DNA from: Desulfurococcales archaeon
GTDB taxonomy: Archaea; Thermoproteota; Thermoprotei_A; Sulfolobales; Desulfurococcaceae
Length of the DNA: 36,277 nt
NCBI GenBank assembly: GCA_015522345.1
Contig: WAML01000119.1
Coordinates: 1 to 36,277 of the forward strand
Direction of reading: 5' to 3'
The position numbers and the translations under genes were made by a program. Positions 8,401 through 16,681 of the stretch are shown here, piece by piece; position 1 is the stretch's first letter; the number at the start of each line of letters is the position of its first letter. The notes under the pieces were generated by a model. The model ran no database searches. It was not told the DNA's origin and saw only the letters and a list, made by a program, of their open reading frames with translations.

Positions 8401-9246
8401 TTGGAGATTACTGTATTAGAAAAGAATCCTTTAAGAGTAAGACTTTACATAAAGGATATTCCTCTCCATGTATTGAATGCTATAAGGCGTGTATCTATTA
8501 GTGAAGTACCTACTATGGCTGTTGATTCTGTAGTATTTACTCTAAACTCTAGTGTATTTGATGACGAGATAATAGCTCATCGCCTAGGCCTCATACCATT
8601 AACTAGCGAAGAAGCTCTTGAGAAATACAAGTCTCCAGAGGAATGCAGTACTGTTGCTGAAGAAGCTATTTTTCCTGAAGAATGTTTTGTAAAACTTGAT
8701 CTAGAGGCATCTAGTCCTCTTGAATCTAATAAAAACATTATAGTTTATAGCAGAGACTTAAGGACAAGCGACCCTAGTGTAAAGCCTGTCTATGATTCAA
8801 TTCCTATATTAGTCCTTGGGCCAGGTCATGAAATACGTTTAGAAGCATATGCCCGCCTAGGTAGAGGTAAGGAACACGCTAAATGGAGTCCAGTATCTGT
8901 TGCCGCGCACAAGTATATAGCTAATATATCGATTGATTATAGCAAATGTATTGAAGGATGCAGTAGATGCGTTGAAGCATGTCCTAGAGAAGTACTTGAG
9001 CTAAAGAATGGCAGGCCTGTTGTGAGAAAGGATAAAATTATAGAGTGTACTCTTTGTAGAGCCTGTGAAAACGTTTGTCCAACAAATGCATTGAAGCTCG
9101 GTTATAGAGAGAAAGAATATATACTCACTATTGAGTCAACAGGCTCCCTTTCCCCCAGGAGAATACTTATTGAAGCTGTACGTATTCTTGATCAAAAATT
9201 GAATGATTTCTTAGATAAACTTAGGCAGAATGGTGTTATAGAATGA
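8401..9246 (+). CDS. rpoD: DNA-directed RNA polymerase subunit D (Rpo3) with ferredoxin-like domain
   Basis: Subunit of 281 residues, the archaeal counterpart of Rpb3/alpha, which assembles with subunits L, N and P as the polymerase platform. Seen: NAIRRVSISEVPTMAVD (alpha-type dimerisation motif) and HRLGLIPL near the N-terminus, then an inserted ferredoxin-like domain near residues 180-230. That domain has two cysteine sets, C-x3-C-x2-C-x3-CP and C-x2-C-x2-C-x3-CP, so all eight ligands for two 4Fe-4S clusters are present. TTG 8401 follows GGTGATG. The stop overlaps the ATG of rpl18e. Confidence 0.97.
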   Translation: MEITVLEKNPLRVRLYIKDIPLHVLNAIRRVSISEVPTMAVDSVVFTLNSSVFDDEIIAHRLGLIPLTSEEALEKYKSPEECSTVAEEAIFPEECFVKLDLEASSPLESNKNIIVYSRDLRTSDPSVKPVYDSIPILVLGPGHEIRLEAYARLGRGKEHAKWSPVSVAAHKYIANISIDYSKCIEGCSRCVEACPREVLELKNGRPVVRKDKIIECTLCRACENVCPTNALKLGYREKEYILTIESTGSLSPRRILIEAVRILDQKLNDFLDKLRQNGVIE

Positions 9247-9605
9247 AGAGGACTGGACCCACAAATATAGTGTTGAGGAAGACTATTAGAGAGCTCCGTA
9301 AAGCAGCTAATAAAAATAAAGCACCAATATGGGATGCTGTAGCTGATCTACTTGAGAAGCCTCGTAGGAAGAGAATAGCTGTTAACGTAAGTAGGATAAA
9401 CAGGTATACTAGGAACGGCGAAGTTGTTGTAGTACCTGGTAAAGTACTTGGAGCAGGCTCCTTGGATCACCCGGTAACTGTAGCAGCTATATCGTTTTCT
9501 AAGAAGGCATTAGAGAAAATACTTGCTGTCGGTGGCAAAGCTATGCATATACTTGATCTAGTTAAAGAGAATCCTCGGGGAAGCAATGTTAAGATCATTG
9601 GGTGA
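9243..9605 (+). CDS. rpl18e: 50S ribosomal protein L18e
   Basis: Protein of 120 residues, related to bacterial L15. It begins KRTGPTNIVLRKTIRELRKAANK and contains RKRIAVNVSRINRYT and VVPGKVLGAGSLDHPVTVAA, which identify L18e. It is a large-subunit protein found in archaea and eukaryotes. ATG 9243 overlaps the TGA of rpoD, so translation is likely coupled; a GGTG about ten bases upstream, inside rpoD, could serve as its ribosome binding site. Confidence 0.97.
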   Translation: MKRTGPTNIVLRKTIRELRKAANKNKAPIWDAVADLLEKPRRKRIAVNVSRINRYTRNGEVVVVPGKVLGAGSLDHPVTVAAISFSKKALEKILAVGGKAMHILDLVKENPRGSNVKIIG

Positions 9606-9611
9606 TCTATT

Positions 9612-10073
9612 ATGAGTGAACAAAAGACTCTATTAATAGATGCTTCAAATCAGATCTTGGGTAGATTAGCTAGTATTATAGCTAAGAAACTCCTAGAAGG
9701 ATATAGAGTTATTGTAGTAAATGCTGAAAAAGCTGTATTGAGTGGAGAACCTAAGAGAGTTATCATGGGGTATAAGCTACTAGAGGAAGTTAGGACGCTC
9801 CATAACCCCTATAAAGGAGGTATTAGGAGGCCTAAGGCACCAGATAGAATATTTAAGAGAACTGTGAGAGGTATGCTGCCTATAGATAAGCCTAGGGGTA
9901 GGAATGCCTATAAGAGGCTTCGTGTATATATTGGAGTACCTCCAGAGTTTGAGGGTAAAGAAAAGGAGTTCATTAGATTCAAAGAAGCTGACGCATCTAG
10001 GCTTAAAGGCAAGTATATAACTCTCTTTGAACTCTCTAAACACCTTGGATGGAGGGGTGCCTGGAGGAAATGA
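9612..10073 (+). CDS. rpl13: 50S ribosomal protein L13
   Basis: Protein of 153 residues with the L13 features LLIDASNQILGRLASIIAK, VVNAEKAVLSG and the RTVRGMLPIDKPRGRNAYKRL stretch. It is a large-subunit protein placed early in assembly. GGGTGATC at 9600-9607 is well spaced from ATG 9612. Its TGA overlaps the ATG of rps9 (ATGA at 10070-10073). Confidence 0.98.
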   Translation: MSEQKTLLIDASNQILGRLASIIAKKLLEGYRVIVVNAEKAVLSGEPKRVIMGYKLLEEVRTLHNPYKGGIRRPKAPDRIFKRTVRGMLPIDKPRGRNAYKRLRVYIGVPPEFEGKEKEFIRFKEADASRLKGKYITLFELSKHLGWRGAWRK

Positions 10074-10498
10074 GCCAGAAAACTAAGCAGACTACAGCGA
10101 AAATAGTTATAGCCACTGGTAAGCGTAAGACAAGTATTGCTAGAGCTATAATAAAGCCTGGCGAAGGAAGAATATGGATTAACGGCATCCCCTTAGAAAT
10201 CTATCCTATAGAGCTTGCCAGACTCAAAATGTATGAACCTCTAGTTCTAGTAGGTGACCTCTGGAAACAAGTAGATATTAGAGTAACTGTTAAAGGCGGT
10301 GGAGTAATGAGTCAAGCAGATGCTGTTAGAATGGCTATTGCTCGTGGACTACTTAAGTATGCCGACGATAACGAAGAGTTGAAGAGGGTTTTGAACGACT
10401 ACGATAGATACATGTTATCCGGCGACCCACGTAGGACAGAGCCTGAAAAGTATATGAGGTACTCTGCCCGTAGAAGATGGCAGAAGAGCTATAGGTGA
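10070..10498 (+). CDS. rps9: 30S ribosomal protein S9
   Basis: Protein of 142 residues with VIATGKRKTSIARAIIKPG near the N-terminus and the C-terminal SARRRWQKSYR, whose terminal Arg reaches the P-site tRNA in known ribosomes. ATG 10070 overlaps the rpl13 stop and has GGGGTG at 10054-10059; the longer reading from ATG 10049 would overlap rpl13 by 25 bases and adds a non-homologous N-terminus. Confidence 0.97.
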   Translation: MSQKTKQTTAKIVIATGKRKTSIARAIIKPGEGRIWINGIPLEIYPIELARLKMYEPLVLVGDLWKQVDIRVTVKGGGVMSQADAVRMAIARGLLKYADDNEELKRVLNDYDRYMLSGDPRRTEPEKYMRYSARRRWQKSYR

Positions 10499-10504
10499 AG
10501 AATT

Positions 10505-10705
10505 GTGATTATACCCGTACGTTGTTTTACATGTGGTGCTCCAATAGGGCATTTATGGGATGAGTTTAAGAAACGTGTAGAAGCTGGTGAAGACCCTGCT
10601 AAAGTACTTGACGATCTAGGTGTTAAAAGATATTGTTGTAGAAGAATGTTCTTGTCCCATGTAGAACTAGTTTATGAGATCCTTAATTTCCCGAAAATAA
10701 GCTAA
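10505..10705 (+). CDS. rpoN: DNA-directed RNA polymerase subunit N (Rpo10)
   Basis: Small subunit of 66 residues matching Rpb10/Rpo10. The zinc site is complete: Cys7, Cys10, Cys44 and Cys45 (CFTCG and YCCRR), together with PVRCFTCGAPIGHLW. It binds subunit D and helps assemble the polymerase core. GTG 10505 follows AGGTGAAG at the end of rps9, which spans that gene's stop. In many archaea rpoK lies next; here rps2 follows directly. Confidence 0.97.
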   Translation: MIIPVRCFTCGAPIGHLWDEFKKRVEAGEDPAKVLDDLGVKRYCCRRMFLSHVELVYEILNFPKIS

Positions 10706-10724
10706 CTAGAAAGAGGTGTATTGT

Positions 10725-11384
10725 ATGGCTTCAGAAAGTACTCCGCAGCCTAGGCCTGAGAGAAAAGAGGAAGTTAAGAAAGGCATAGAACTACTTATTC
10801 CATTAGAACAATATCTTGCAGCTGGTACTCATATAGGTACACACATATGTACTAAGTTTATGGAGAAATTCGTTTATAGAGTACGCAATGATGGTTTATA
10901 CATACTTGATATACGGAAGATTAATGAAAGAATAAAGATTGCTGCAAAATTCCTAGCTAGATTCGAGCCAGCTAAAATAGCTGCTGTATCTGTTAGACCT
11001 TATGGGCAGAAGCCTGTTACTAAATTCTGTCAATACGTTGGATGTAGGCCGTTCATAGGTAGATTCATGCCTGGTACATTCACTAATCCTTCTCTAAAAT
11101 GGTATTTCGAGCCAGATGTAGTAGTTATAACTGATCCTAGAGCAGATTCTCAAGCTCTAAGGGAATCAGCTGAAATAGGTATACCTATAGTTGCATTAAC
11201 AGATACAGATAATAGGACAGAATTCATAGACTTGATAATACCTGCTAACAATAAGGGTAGGAAGAGCTTAGCACTCATATACTGGCTACTTGCTAGACAA
11301 GTATTGAGGGAAAGAGGAGCTATACCTCCCGATGGAGATCTGCCTGAGCCTCCTACAGAATTCGAAGCTCGTCTAGAGAGGTGA
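10725..11384 (+). CDS. rps2: 30S ribosomal protein S2
   Basis: Protein of 219 residues with the archaeal S2 (eukaryotic SA) core: YLAAGTHIGTHICTKFME, YILDIRKINERI, FIGRFMPGTFTNPS and EPDVVVITDPRAD. It binds the small-subunit neck. The start is ATG 10725, with GAGGTG at 10713-10718 spaced six bases away; GTG 10716 lies inside that ribosome binding site. It closes the RNA polymerase and ribosomal part of this operon. Confidence 0.97.
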   Translation: MASESTPQPRPERKEEVKKGIELLIPLEQYLAAGTHIGTHICTKFMEKFVYRVRNDGLYILDIRKINERIKIAAKFLARFEPAKIAAVSVRPYGQKPVTKFCQYVGCRPFIGRFMPGTFTNPSLKWYFEPDVVVITDPRADSQALRESAEIGIPIVALTDTDNRTEFIDLIIPANNKGRKSLALIYWLLARQVLRERGAIPPDGDLPEPPTEFEARLER

Positions 11385-11394
11385 ATCTAGGTCT

Positions 11395-12270
11395 TTGGAG
11401 ATATACCCTGATGTCCGTGGGCCAGCTGTTTCAGGTTATTTTTATCCAGCTGACCCAAGTGATTTAAAGAAGCTTATTGAAGAATCTTTTCTACACCATA
11501 TAGGGCCTGGGAGAATCCCTAGTGTATCTAGTGTTAGAAATAAGTTGAGCACAGGTTTTGTAGTTCCTCATGCAGGCTATATCTATAGTGGTCCTGTAGC
11601 AGCTCATACCTACTATTATTTAGCAATGGAGGGGATGCCTGAAACATTCATTATAATAGGTCCTAACCACACAGGTTATGGTGCTCTAGTATCTGTATAT
11701 CCACAGGGTTTGTGGGAGACTCCTCTAGGTCAAGTAGAAGTAGATGCTGAGTTAGCTAGAACTATTATAAATAATAGCAATTATGCAGAACTAGACGTTC
11801 ACGCTCATATCGATGAACACTCTATTGAAGTACAGATACCGTTTCTCCAATACCTGTTTGGCAACAAATTCAAGATAGTGCCCATAGTGCTAGCGTTACA
11901 GACTCCAGATGTAGCTAGAGACTTAGCTAAAGCGATATACGATTCAGTAGCTCACTTAGGCAGAGATATTGTAGTGATTGCTAGTAGTGATTTTACACAC
12001 TATGAACCCCACGAAGTAGCTATGAAGAAGGATTTAGAGGCTATTAAGAAAATAGAAGAACTAGATACTGAAGGCTTCTACAATACTATTAGAGAACTTA
12101 ATGTAACAGCTTGTGGGCCCGGAGGAATAATGGTTCTCATGGAATACACTAAGCTAGTATATGGAGATAAAGCTAGAGCTAAACTATTAAAGTATGCTAC
12201 ATCAGGAGATACTTCTGGAGACAAATCAGCCGTAGTAGGCTATGCATCAATAAGGTTTTATCGAGAATAA
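11395..12270 (+). CDS. MEMO1 family protein (AmmeMemoRadiSam system protein B-like)
   Basis: Protein of 291 residues with the MEMO fold pattern: RGPAVSGYFYPAD near the N-terminus, VPHAGYIYSGPVA (His59), IIIGPNHTGYG, HIDEHSIEVQIPFLQYLFG, SSDFTHYE and ACGPGG. The fold is related to extradiol dioxygenases; the archaeal function is not settled. TTG 11395 is preceded by GAGGTGA, which overlaps the rps2 stop. In many archaea this gene sits between rps2 and mevalonate-pathway genes, and the same order holds here. Confidence 0.93.
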   Translation: MEIYPDVRGPAVSGYFYPADPSDLKKLIEESFLHHIGPGRIPSVSSVRNKLSTGFVVPHAGYIYSGPVAAHTYYYLAMEGMPETFIIIGPNHTGYGALVSVYPQGLWETPLGQVEVDAELARTIINNSNYAELDVHAHIDEHSIEVQIPFLQYLFGNKFKIVPIVLALQTPDVARDLAKAIYDSVAHLGRDIVVIASSDFTHYEPHEVAMKKDLEAIKKIEELDTEGFYNTIRELNVTACGPGGIMVLMEYTKLVYGDKARAKLLKYATSGDTSGDKSAVVGYASIRFYRE

Positions 12271-12280
12271 TAGTTCTAGA

Positions 12281-12289
12281 AATATATAA
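12281..12289 (+). promoter_or_regulatory. Possible TATA box in the spacer after the MEMO gene
   Basis: AATATATAA lies just after the MEMO gene, in the 140-base spacer before the GHMP-kinase-like gene. It would start a transcript near 12312 with a leader of about 100 bases. There is also a palindrome AAAAGCTTTT near 12361. Nothing else in the spacer is recognisable. Confidence 0.35.
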
Positions 12290-12410
12290 CTTCCTTATTC
12301 GTAGATAGTATATTCTAGTTTATCAGCAAATTAGGGTTACTGATTAATGGATAGTATAGTAAAAGCTTTTGCTTGAATATCGTCAAAAATGTATACTTGA
12401 GATGACTATA

Positions 12411-13205
12411 ATGTGCAGTAGAGAAGTAATTGTTCCAATACCTTTGTTTTCTACGCCTATTGAATCAAGTAATCCAGTATTTATTGTGAATACTAGTAAG
12501 TGCATAGATTTCGAAATAGACTTCATAAACGAGCCTAGAGTAGTTGTATACTTAGATAAAGTACATGAATATAGTGATGAAGATTATCGGAGAACGCTGA
12601 TTGAGTATTTAACGAAATTCTTTCAAACAATCGTTGCAAAAGTTCTTGGAAATAAAGGAGTTAGATTAACTATAGATAAAGCGTTTCCATATAACTTACT
12701 AGTGTATGTATTTATTACACAAAAGGCTATAGAGTACATGGGCTTGGATAGTAGAGAAGCTTTCGAAGTAGCTAACAGTATTGATAGAGTTATTGGGATT
12801 AGAGACTCGATAATCCCTGGTTTAAGGAAAGCTCTTCTACTAGGCAAAAACCTTGTCTACCGTAATGAAGAAGAACATGTAGTTTTACCTGATGATCTAG
12901 GTTTAGAAATTGATGTTAGAGAGCATATGAGGTTTTCTAGAGAAGAAGTATTATCCATCGTTAATGAATCAGCTATAAGGTCTTCTATTATACACTTAAG
13001 TGGTTACGCTGTAATTGAGTTGACTCGCTGTATATTATCTCATGGTTTTAGAGAATGTATTAGTGTATTCTATGATACAGTAAGAATCTTTAATGGTTTA
13101 TACTATATAGTTTATAACATATATCCGAGAACCTATGGAGTATATGTCCGTGATCTAGGAGACTATGTTTCAATAGCTACAGTATCTGGTGTAGAAATTG
13201 TTTAA
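12411..13205 (+). CDS. Divergent GHMP-kinase-like protein lacking the ATP-binding loop
   Basis: Protein of 264 residues with no strong family signature. Position between the MEMO gene and IPP isomerase, where mevalonate kinase usually lies, and the order of its elements suggest a degenerate GHMP kinase. GVRLTIDKAFP (83-93) matches the strand leading to the ATP loop, and MGLDSREAFEVANSID matches the helix after it. The PxGxGLGSSAA loop that should lie between is absent, with about six residues missing. PGLRKALLLG sits where SGxDNxxxxYGG carries the catalytic Asp, with Arg at the Asp position. No C-terminal glycine-rich motif is seen. ATG 12411 follows GAGATGA. A pseudoenzyme or regulator is possible; homology is inference. 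Confidence 0.45.
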   Translation: MCSREVIVPIPLFSTPIESSNPVFIVNTSKCIDFEIDFINEPRVVVYLDKVHEYSDEDYRRTLIEYLTKFFQTIVAKVLGNKGVRLTIDKAFPYNLLVYVFITQKAIEYMGLDSREAFEVANSIDRVIGIRDSIIPGLRKALLLGKNLVYRNEEEHVVLPDDLGLEIDVREHMRFSREEVLSIVNESAIRSSIIHLSGYAVIELTRCILSHGFRECISVFYDTVRIFNGLYYIVYNIYPRTYGVYVRDLGDYVSIATVSGVEIV

Positions 13206-14319
13206 TGAGACGTCTTTGAGGAAGTTTGAACATATAGATGTAGTTCTAAAAGAAGATGTTAGTGTACCGGGTTACTGTGAAGATATATACTCTGGTATTC
13301 GGCTTGTACACAATGCTTTCCCGGGCTTTGACTACAGCGATATTGATACAGCTATAGAGTTTCTAGGATATACTCTTAAAGCACCTATAATGATAACTGG
13401 TATGACGGGCGGGCATAACGAAGTTACTAAAGTAAATGAATTACTAGCTAGAATAGCTCAAGAAGAAGGTATTGCTATAGGTGTTGGTAGTCAGAGAGCT
13501 CTTATTGAGAATAAGAGTGTCGAAGAAGTTGTTCGCTCATATACTATTGTAAGAGAAATTGCAAAAGATGTCCCGGTTATAGGGAATATCGGTTTGAATA
13601 CTTTAAATGATCTAGAGATTAGTGATGTAGAGTATATAGTTAAAACACTTAACGCTGATGCATTAGCTATCCACTTAAATCCTGGACAAGAACTTATTCA
13701 ATTAGAGGGAGATACTAGGTTTAACGAAGATCTCTTGGAGAAAGTACGTGATATAAAGTATGCTATTGGGGTTCCAGTAATAGTTAAAGAAGTAGGCAAT
13801 GGATTGTCTATGGAGGTAGTTAAGAAATTCCATGGAATAGGAGTTAACTACTTCGATGTAGCTGGGGCTTGTGGAACCAACTGGATTCTTGTAGAAGGCT
13901 ATAGAGCTTTAAGGAAAGGTGATGAAAAAAGGTTTTTCTTAGCTAAGAAACTATCTAGATGGGGTATTCCAACGCCTTTATCAGTTATAGAGACTAGGTG
14001 GACAGCTCCTTCATCATTTATAATAGCTAGTGGAGGAGTATGGGATGGATTTAAAGCTGGTATAAACATCGCTATAGGAGCTGATATGGCTGGTTTTGCT
14101 GCATCAATACTCCGGGTTCTCCTATCTAAAGGATATAGTATGGCTAGAGAATATGTACGTAACTATATTAACGAGCTAAAAACACTCATGTTCTTAGTTG
14201 GAGCATCGAATGTGAAAGAACTCAAGGGTAAACCTGTATACTTGAGTGAATATGTAAACAACCTTATTAAGTCGAGAGGTATTGATTGGAACTTATACCA
14301 AGAGTTAATTAAGAGTTAA
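13198..14319 (+). CDS. fni: Isopentenyl-diphosphate delta-isomerase, type 2 (FMN)
   Basis: Enzyme of 373 residues that interconverts isopentenyl and dimethylallyl diphosphate, needed for archaeal lipids. Family motifs: KAPIMITGMTGGHNEVTKVN, GVGSQRALIE, IGNIGLNTL, HLNPGQELIQLEGD, VIVKEVGNG and the FMN phosphate-site segment ASGGVWDGFKAG followed by IGADMAGFAASIL. TTG 13198 is preceded by GGTG at 13188-13191 and overlaps the upstream gene by eight bases, so the two are probably co-translated. This supports an isoprenoid role for the GHMP-like neighbour. Confidence 0.96.
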   Translation: MFNETSLRKFEHIDVVLKEDVSVPGYCEDIYSGIRLVHNAFPGFDYSDIDTAIEFLGYTLKAPIMITGMTGGHNEVTKVNELLARIAQEEGIAIGVGSQRALIENKSVEEVVRSYTIVREIAKDVPVIGNIGLNTLNDLEISDVEYIVKTLNADALAIHLNPGQELIQLEGDTRFNEDLLEKVRDIKYAIGVPVIVKEVGNGLSMEVVKKFHGIGVNYFDVAGACGTNWILVEGYRALRKGDEKRFFLAKKLSRWGIPTPLSVIETRWTAPSSFIIASGGVWDGFKAGINIAIGADMAGFAASILRVLLSKGYSMAREYVRNYINELKTLMFLVGASNVKELKGKPVYLSEYVNNLIKSRGIDWNLYQELIKS

Positions 14320-14349
14320 CAAACATAGTTTGCAGTAAAGGTGGATTTT

Positions 14350-14847
14350 ATGGAGAAATACGAATATCCAGAAGTATACGTTGAAGACGTTGATGGTGAC
14401 TACTACATAGTATATGATGGCATTGAATACAGGTTTTCAAGTGAAAAAAAGGGTGTAAAAAGCTATGGCCACATATTGTATGAAGACGTTATTGATAAAG
14501 CAATTGATTTAGTTAATGGAAAGACTACTAGAGGAATCATAGTTATACCTAGGTTTAGGAAAGACCGAGAAATTGAAGCACTACATGTAGATAAAGGCGT
14601 GGATGTATGTCTTATGGAGATAAAAGCTTATCAGCCATACGTATTTGTTAGTGAAGGAGATGTTGTTGAAGAAAGAGATAAGATTGCTTATATGGTTACT
14701 GGTAAGGGGGAAGTAAGAGTCTATAAGAGTGCGTGTAGTGGTATAGTTTTCTTGGTTGTAAATATTCCTTGGGAACGCCCCGAGAAATACATACTCGTGG
14801 TTGTGAGTGAAAATGACGTTAGAAGAATCACTATTAAAAGAAGTTAA
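14350..14847 (+). CDS. DUF2118 family protein with biotinyl/lipoyl-like fold
   Basis: Protein of 165 residues of the archaeal DUF2118 (COG4072) family. The C-terminal half, YVFVSEGDVVEERDKIAYM followed by VRVYKSACSGIVFLV, resembles a biotinyl/lipoyl hammerhead but lacks the MKM modification motif, so it is probably not biotinylated. Function unknown. ATG 14350 is chosen because GGTG at 14339-14342 is spaced for it; GTG 14341 falls in that site. The gene overlaps the glutamyl-tRNA synthetase gene downstream. Confidence 0.75.
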   Translation: MEKYEYPEVYVEDVDGDYYIVYDGIEYRFSSEKKGVKSYGHILYEDVIDKAIDLVNGKTTRGIIVIPRFRKDREIEALHVDKGVDVCLMEIKAYQPYVFVSEGDVVEERDKIAYMVTGKGEVRVYKSACSGIVFLVVNIPWERPEKYILVVVSENDVRRITIKRS

Positions 14848-16570
14848 GGAAATTGCATACAAACACGCTCTACTTAATGCAGTAAAACATAGTGGTAAAG
14901 CCGCCTTAGGTCCTGTTGTATCTAAAGTTATTGGGGAAAAACCCGAGCTTAGAAAGATAGTGAAACAATTAATTCCGATAATTAAGGAAGTTGTTGAAGA
15001 AGTGAATAAACTATCTCTGGTTGAACAAAAGAGGATTATCGAGGAGAAATGGCCTGAATTACTTGAGGAGAGAACTAGAGAAGAAAAGAAGGAACTGCCT
15101 CCTCTACCAAATGCTGTAGCAGGAAAAGTAGTTACTAGATTTGCTCCTAACCCAGACTATACTATTCACTTAGGAAATGCTAGACCTGCTTACCTCAGCT
15201 ACCTCTATGCTGTCATGTATAAGGGTAGGATGATACTTAGATTTGAAGATACTGATCCTAGAACTAAAGCTCCATTCCCAGATGCTTATGAACAGATAAA
15301 GAATGATCTTAAGTGGCTGGGTATCAAATGGGATGAAGAATATATTCAGAGCCTTAGGCTCCCAATATACTATGAAGTATTAAAAGAGCTTATCAGTCGT
15401 GGAGGTGCCTATGTTGATAAATGTAGTCCTAGCGAGTTCAGGAAATATAGAGATCAAGGAAGGGCTTGTCCCCATAGAAATACTAGTGTTGAAGATAATT
15501 TAGAAGAATTTGATAAAATGCTTGAAGGATATTATGGTGAAGGAGAAGCTGTTGTAAGAATAAAAACGGATCTCAAGTATCCTGATCCTAGTGTTAGAGA
15601 CTGGGTTGCTGTAAGAATAATAGATACTAGTAAGACTCCACACCCAGTTGTCGGCGATAAATATATTGTGTGGCCTACATACAATTTTGCGGCTGGAGTA
15701 GACGATCACTTAATGGGTGTAACACATATACTAAGAGCTAAAGAACACGAGACAAATACTATCAAGCAAAAGTTCATGTATTCCCATATGGGCTGGGAAT
15801 ACCCTGTTACAATACATTTTGGTAGACTGAGTCTCGAAGGAGTTATGCTAAGTAAGAGTCTCATGAGGAAGAAAATTAGTGAGGGATTTTTAGTATATGA
15901 TGATCCTAGATTCGGTACATTAGCTGCTCTTAGGAGAAGAGGAATCGTTCCAGAGACTATACATGAGATTATAAAAGATGTTGGTATTAAGAAAATTGAC
16001 GCTAGAATAAGCTATGTCAACTTAGCAGCGATTAACCGTAAGATCATAGACCCTAGATCACCAAGGTACATGATGGTTGTAAAACCAGTTATTATTGAAG
16101 TAATTAATGCACCAGAGGAGTTAGTTGCCCATATAACTAGGCATCCATCTACTAAGGAGGTGTATGAGTACAGGTTTGATGGGCCTACATTCAGAGTCTT
16201 TGTCTCAGGAGAAGACTTGAAACTGTTTAGAGAGAACAAAATTGTTAGACTAATGGAGCTGGCTAACGTAGTTTATAGTGGCGTCTCTATAGATGGAGAA
16301 CAACTTATTGTTAAAACAAAATTTATAGACACAAGCTTAGATACAGCTAGAAAGTATAAGGCTCCGATAATACAGTGGGTTCCCTACAAAGACTATGTCG
16401 ATGTAGAAATATGGGTTCCTGAAGGAGAAGAACTTAGAGTAATCCATGGTATTGCGGAGAAAGCCTTAGAGGGAATAGAAGATGGGAAAACAATACAGTT
16501 CTATAGATATGGTTTTGTGAGAATAGAGAAAACGTATGAAGGCATAAGAGCTATATATGCTCATCCTTAA
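14813..16570 (+). CDS. gltX: Glutamyl-tRNA synthetase (archaeal type)
   Basis: Class I synthetase of 585 residues that charges tRNA-Glu and, in most archaea, also tRNA-Gln for later amidation. About 100 residues of charged N-terminal extension precede the catalytic domain, which opens with VTRFAPNPDYTIHLGNARPA (HIGH-type motif HLGN). The KMSKS-type loop is MLSKSLMRKK. The C-terminal half is the beta-barrel anticodon domain of the archaeal/eukaryotic GlxRS group. ATG 14813 has GAGTGA just before it; GTG 14807 is an alternative. It overlaps the DUF2118 gene by 35 bases. Confidence 0.96.
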   Translation: MTLEESLLKEVKEIAYKHALLNAVKHSGKAALGPVVSKVIGEKPELRKIVKQLIPIIKEVVEEVNKLSLVEQKRIIEEKWPELLEERTREEKKELPPLPNAVAGKVVTRFAPNPDYTIHLGNARPAYLSYLYAVMYKGRMILRFEDTDPRTKAPFPDAYEQIKNDLKWLGIKWDEEYIQSLRLPIYYEVLKELISRGGAYVDKCSPSEFRKYRDQGRACPHRNTSVEDNLEEFDKMLEGYYGEGEAVVRIKTDLKYPDPSVRDWVAVRIIDTSKTPHPVVGDKYIVWPTYNFAAGVDDHLMGVTHILRAKEHETNTIKQKFMYSHMGWEYPVTIHFGRLSLEGVMLSKSLMRKKISEGFLVYDDPRFGTLAALRRRGIVPETIHEIIKDVGIKKIDARISYVNLAAINRKIIDPRSPRYMMVVKPVIIEVINAPEELVAHITRHPSTKEVYEYRFDGPTFRVFVSGEDLKLFRENKIVRLMELANVVYSGVSIDGEQLIVKTKFIDTSLDTARKYKAPIIQWVPYKDYVDVEIWVPEGEELRVIHGIAEKALEGIEDGKTIQFYRYGFVRIEKTYEGIRAIYAHP

Positions 16571-16615
16571 CGCAGGCACAGTTTTTACTATTGCAGAGTA
16601 TATGAGACAGATACA

Positions 16616-16624
16616 TTTATAAAT
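16616..16624 (+). promoter_or_regulatory. TATA box of rpl7ae
   Basis: TTTATAAAT, a near-ideal archaeal TATA box, lies 66 bases before ATG 16682. Start of transcription would be near 16646, giving a leader of about 36 bases that contains GGGAGGAGGATG. It marks rpl7ae as the first gene of its own transcript. Confidence 0.65.
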
Positions 16625-16681
16625 CCAATTCTCTCTTGATTAGAACTAGATTGGACGACCGTTAGGGAGGAGGATGAGCGT

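Noticed and set aside
12358..12371. AAAAGCTTTT palindrome as an operator
   Set aside because: A single short AT-rich palindrome; not repeated elsewhere and no regulator nearby.
14581..14862. Minus-strand ORF of 93 residues
   Set aside because: Antisense to the DUF2118 gene and the start of gltX, with no supporting motif.
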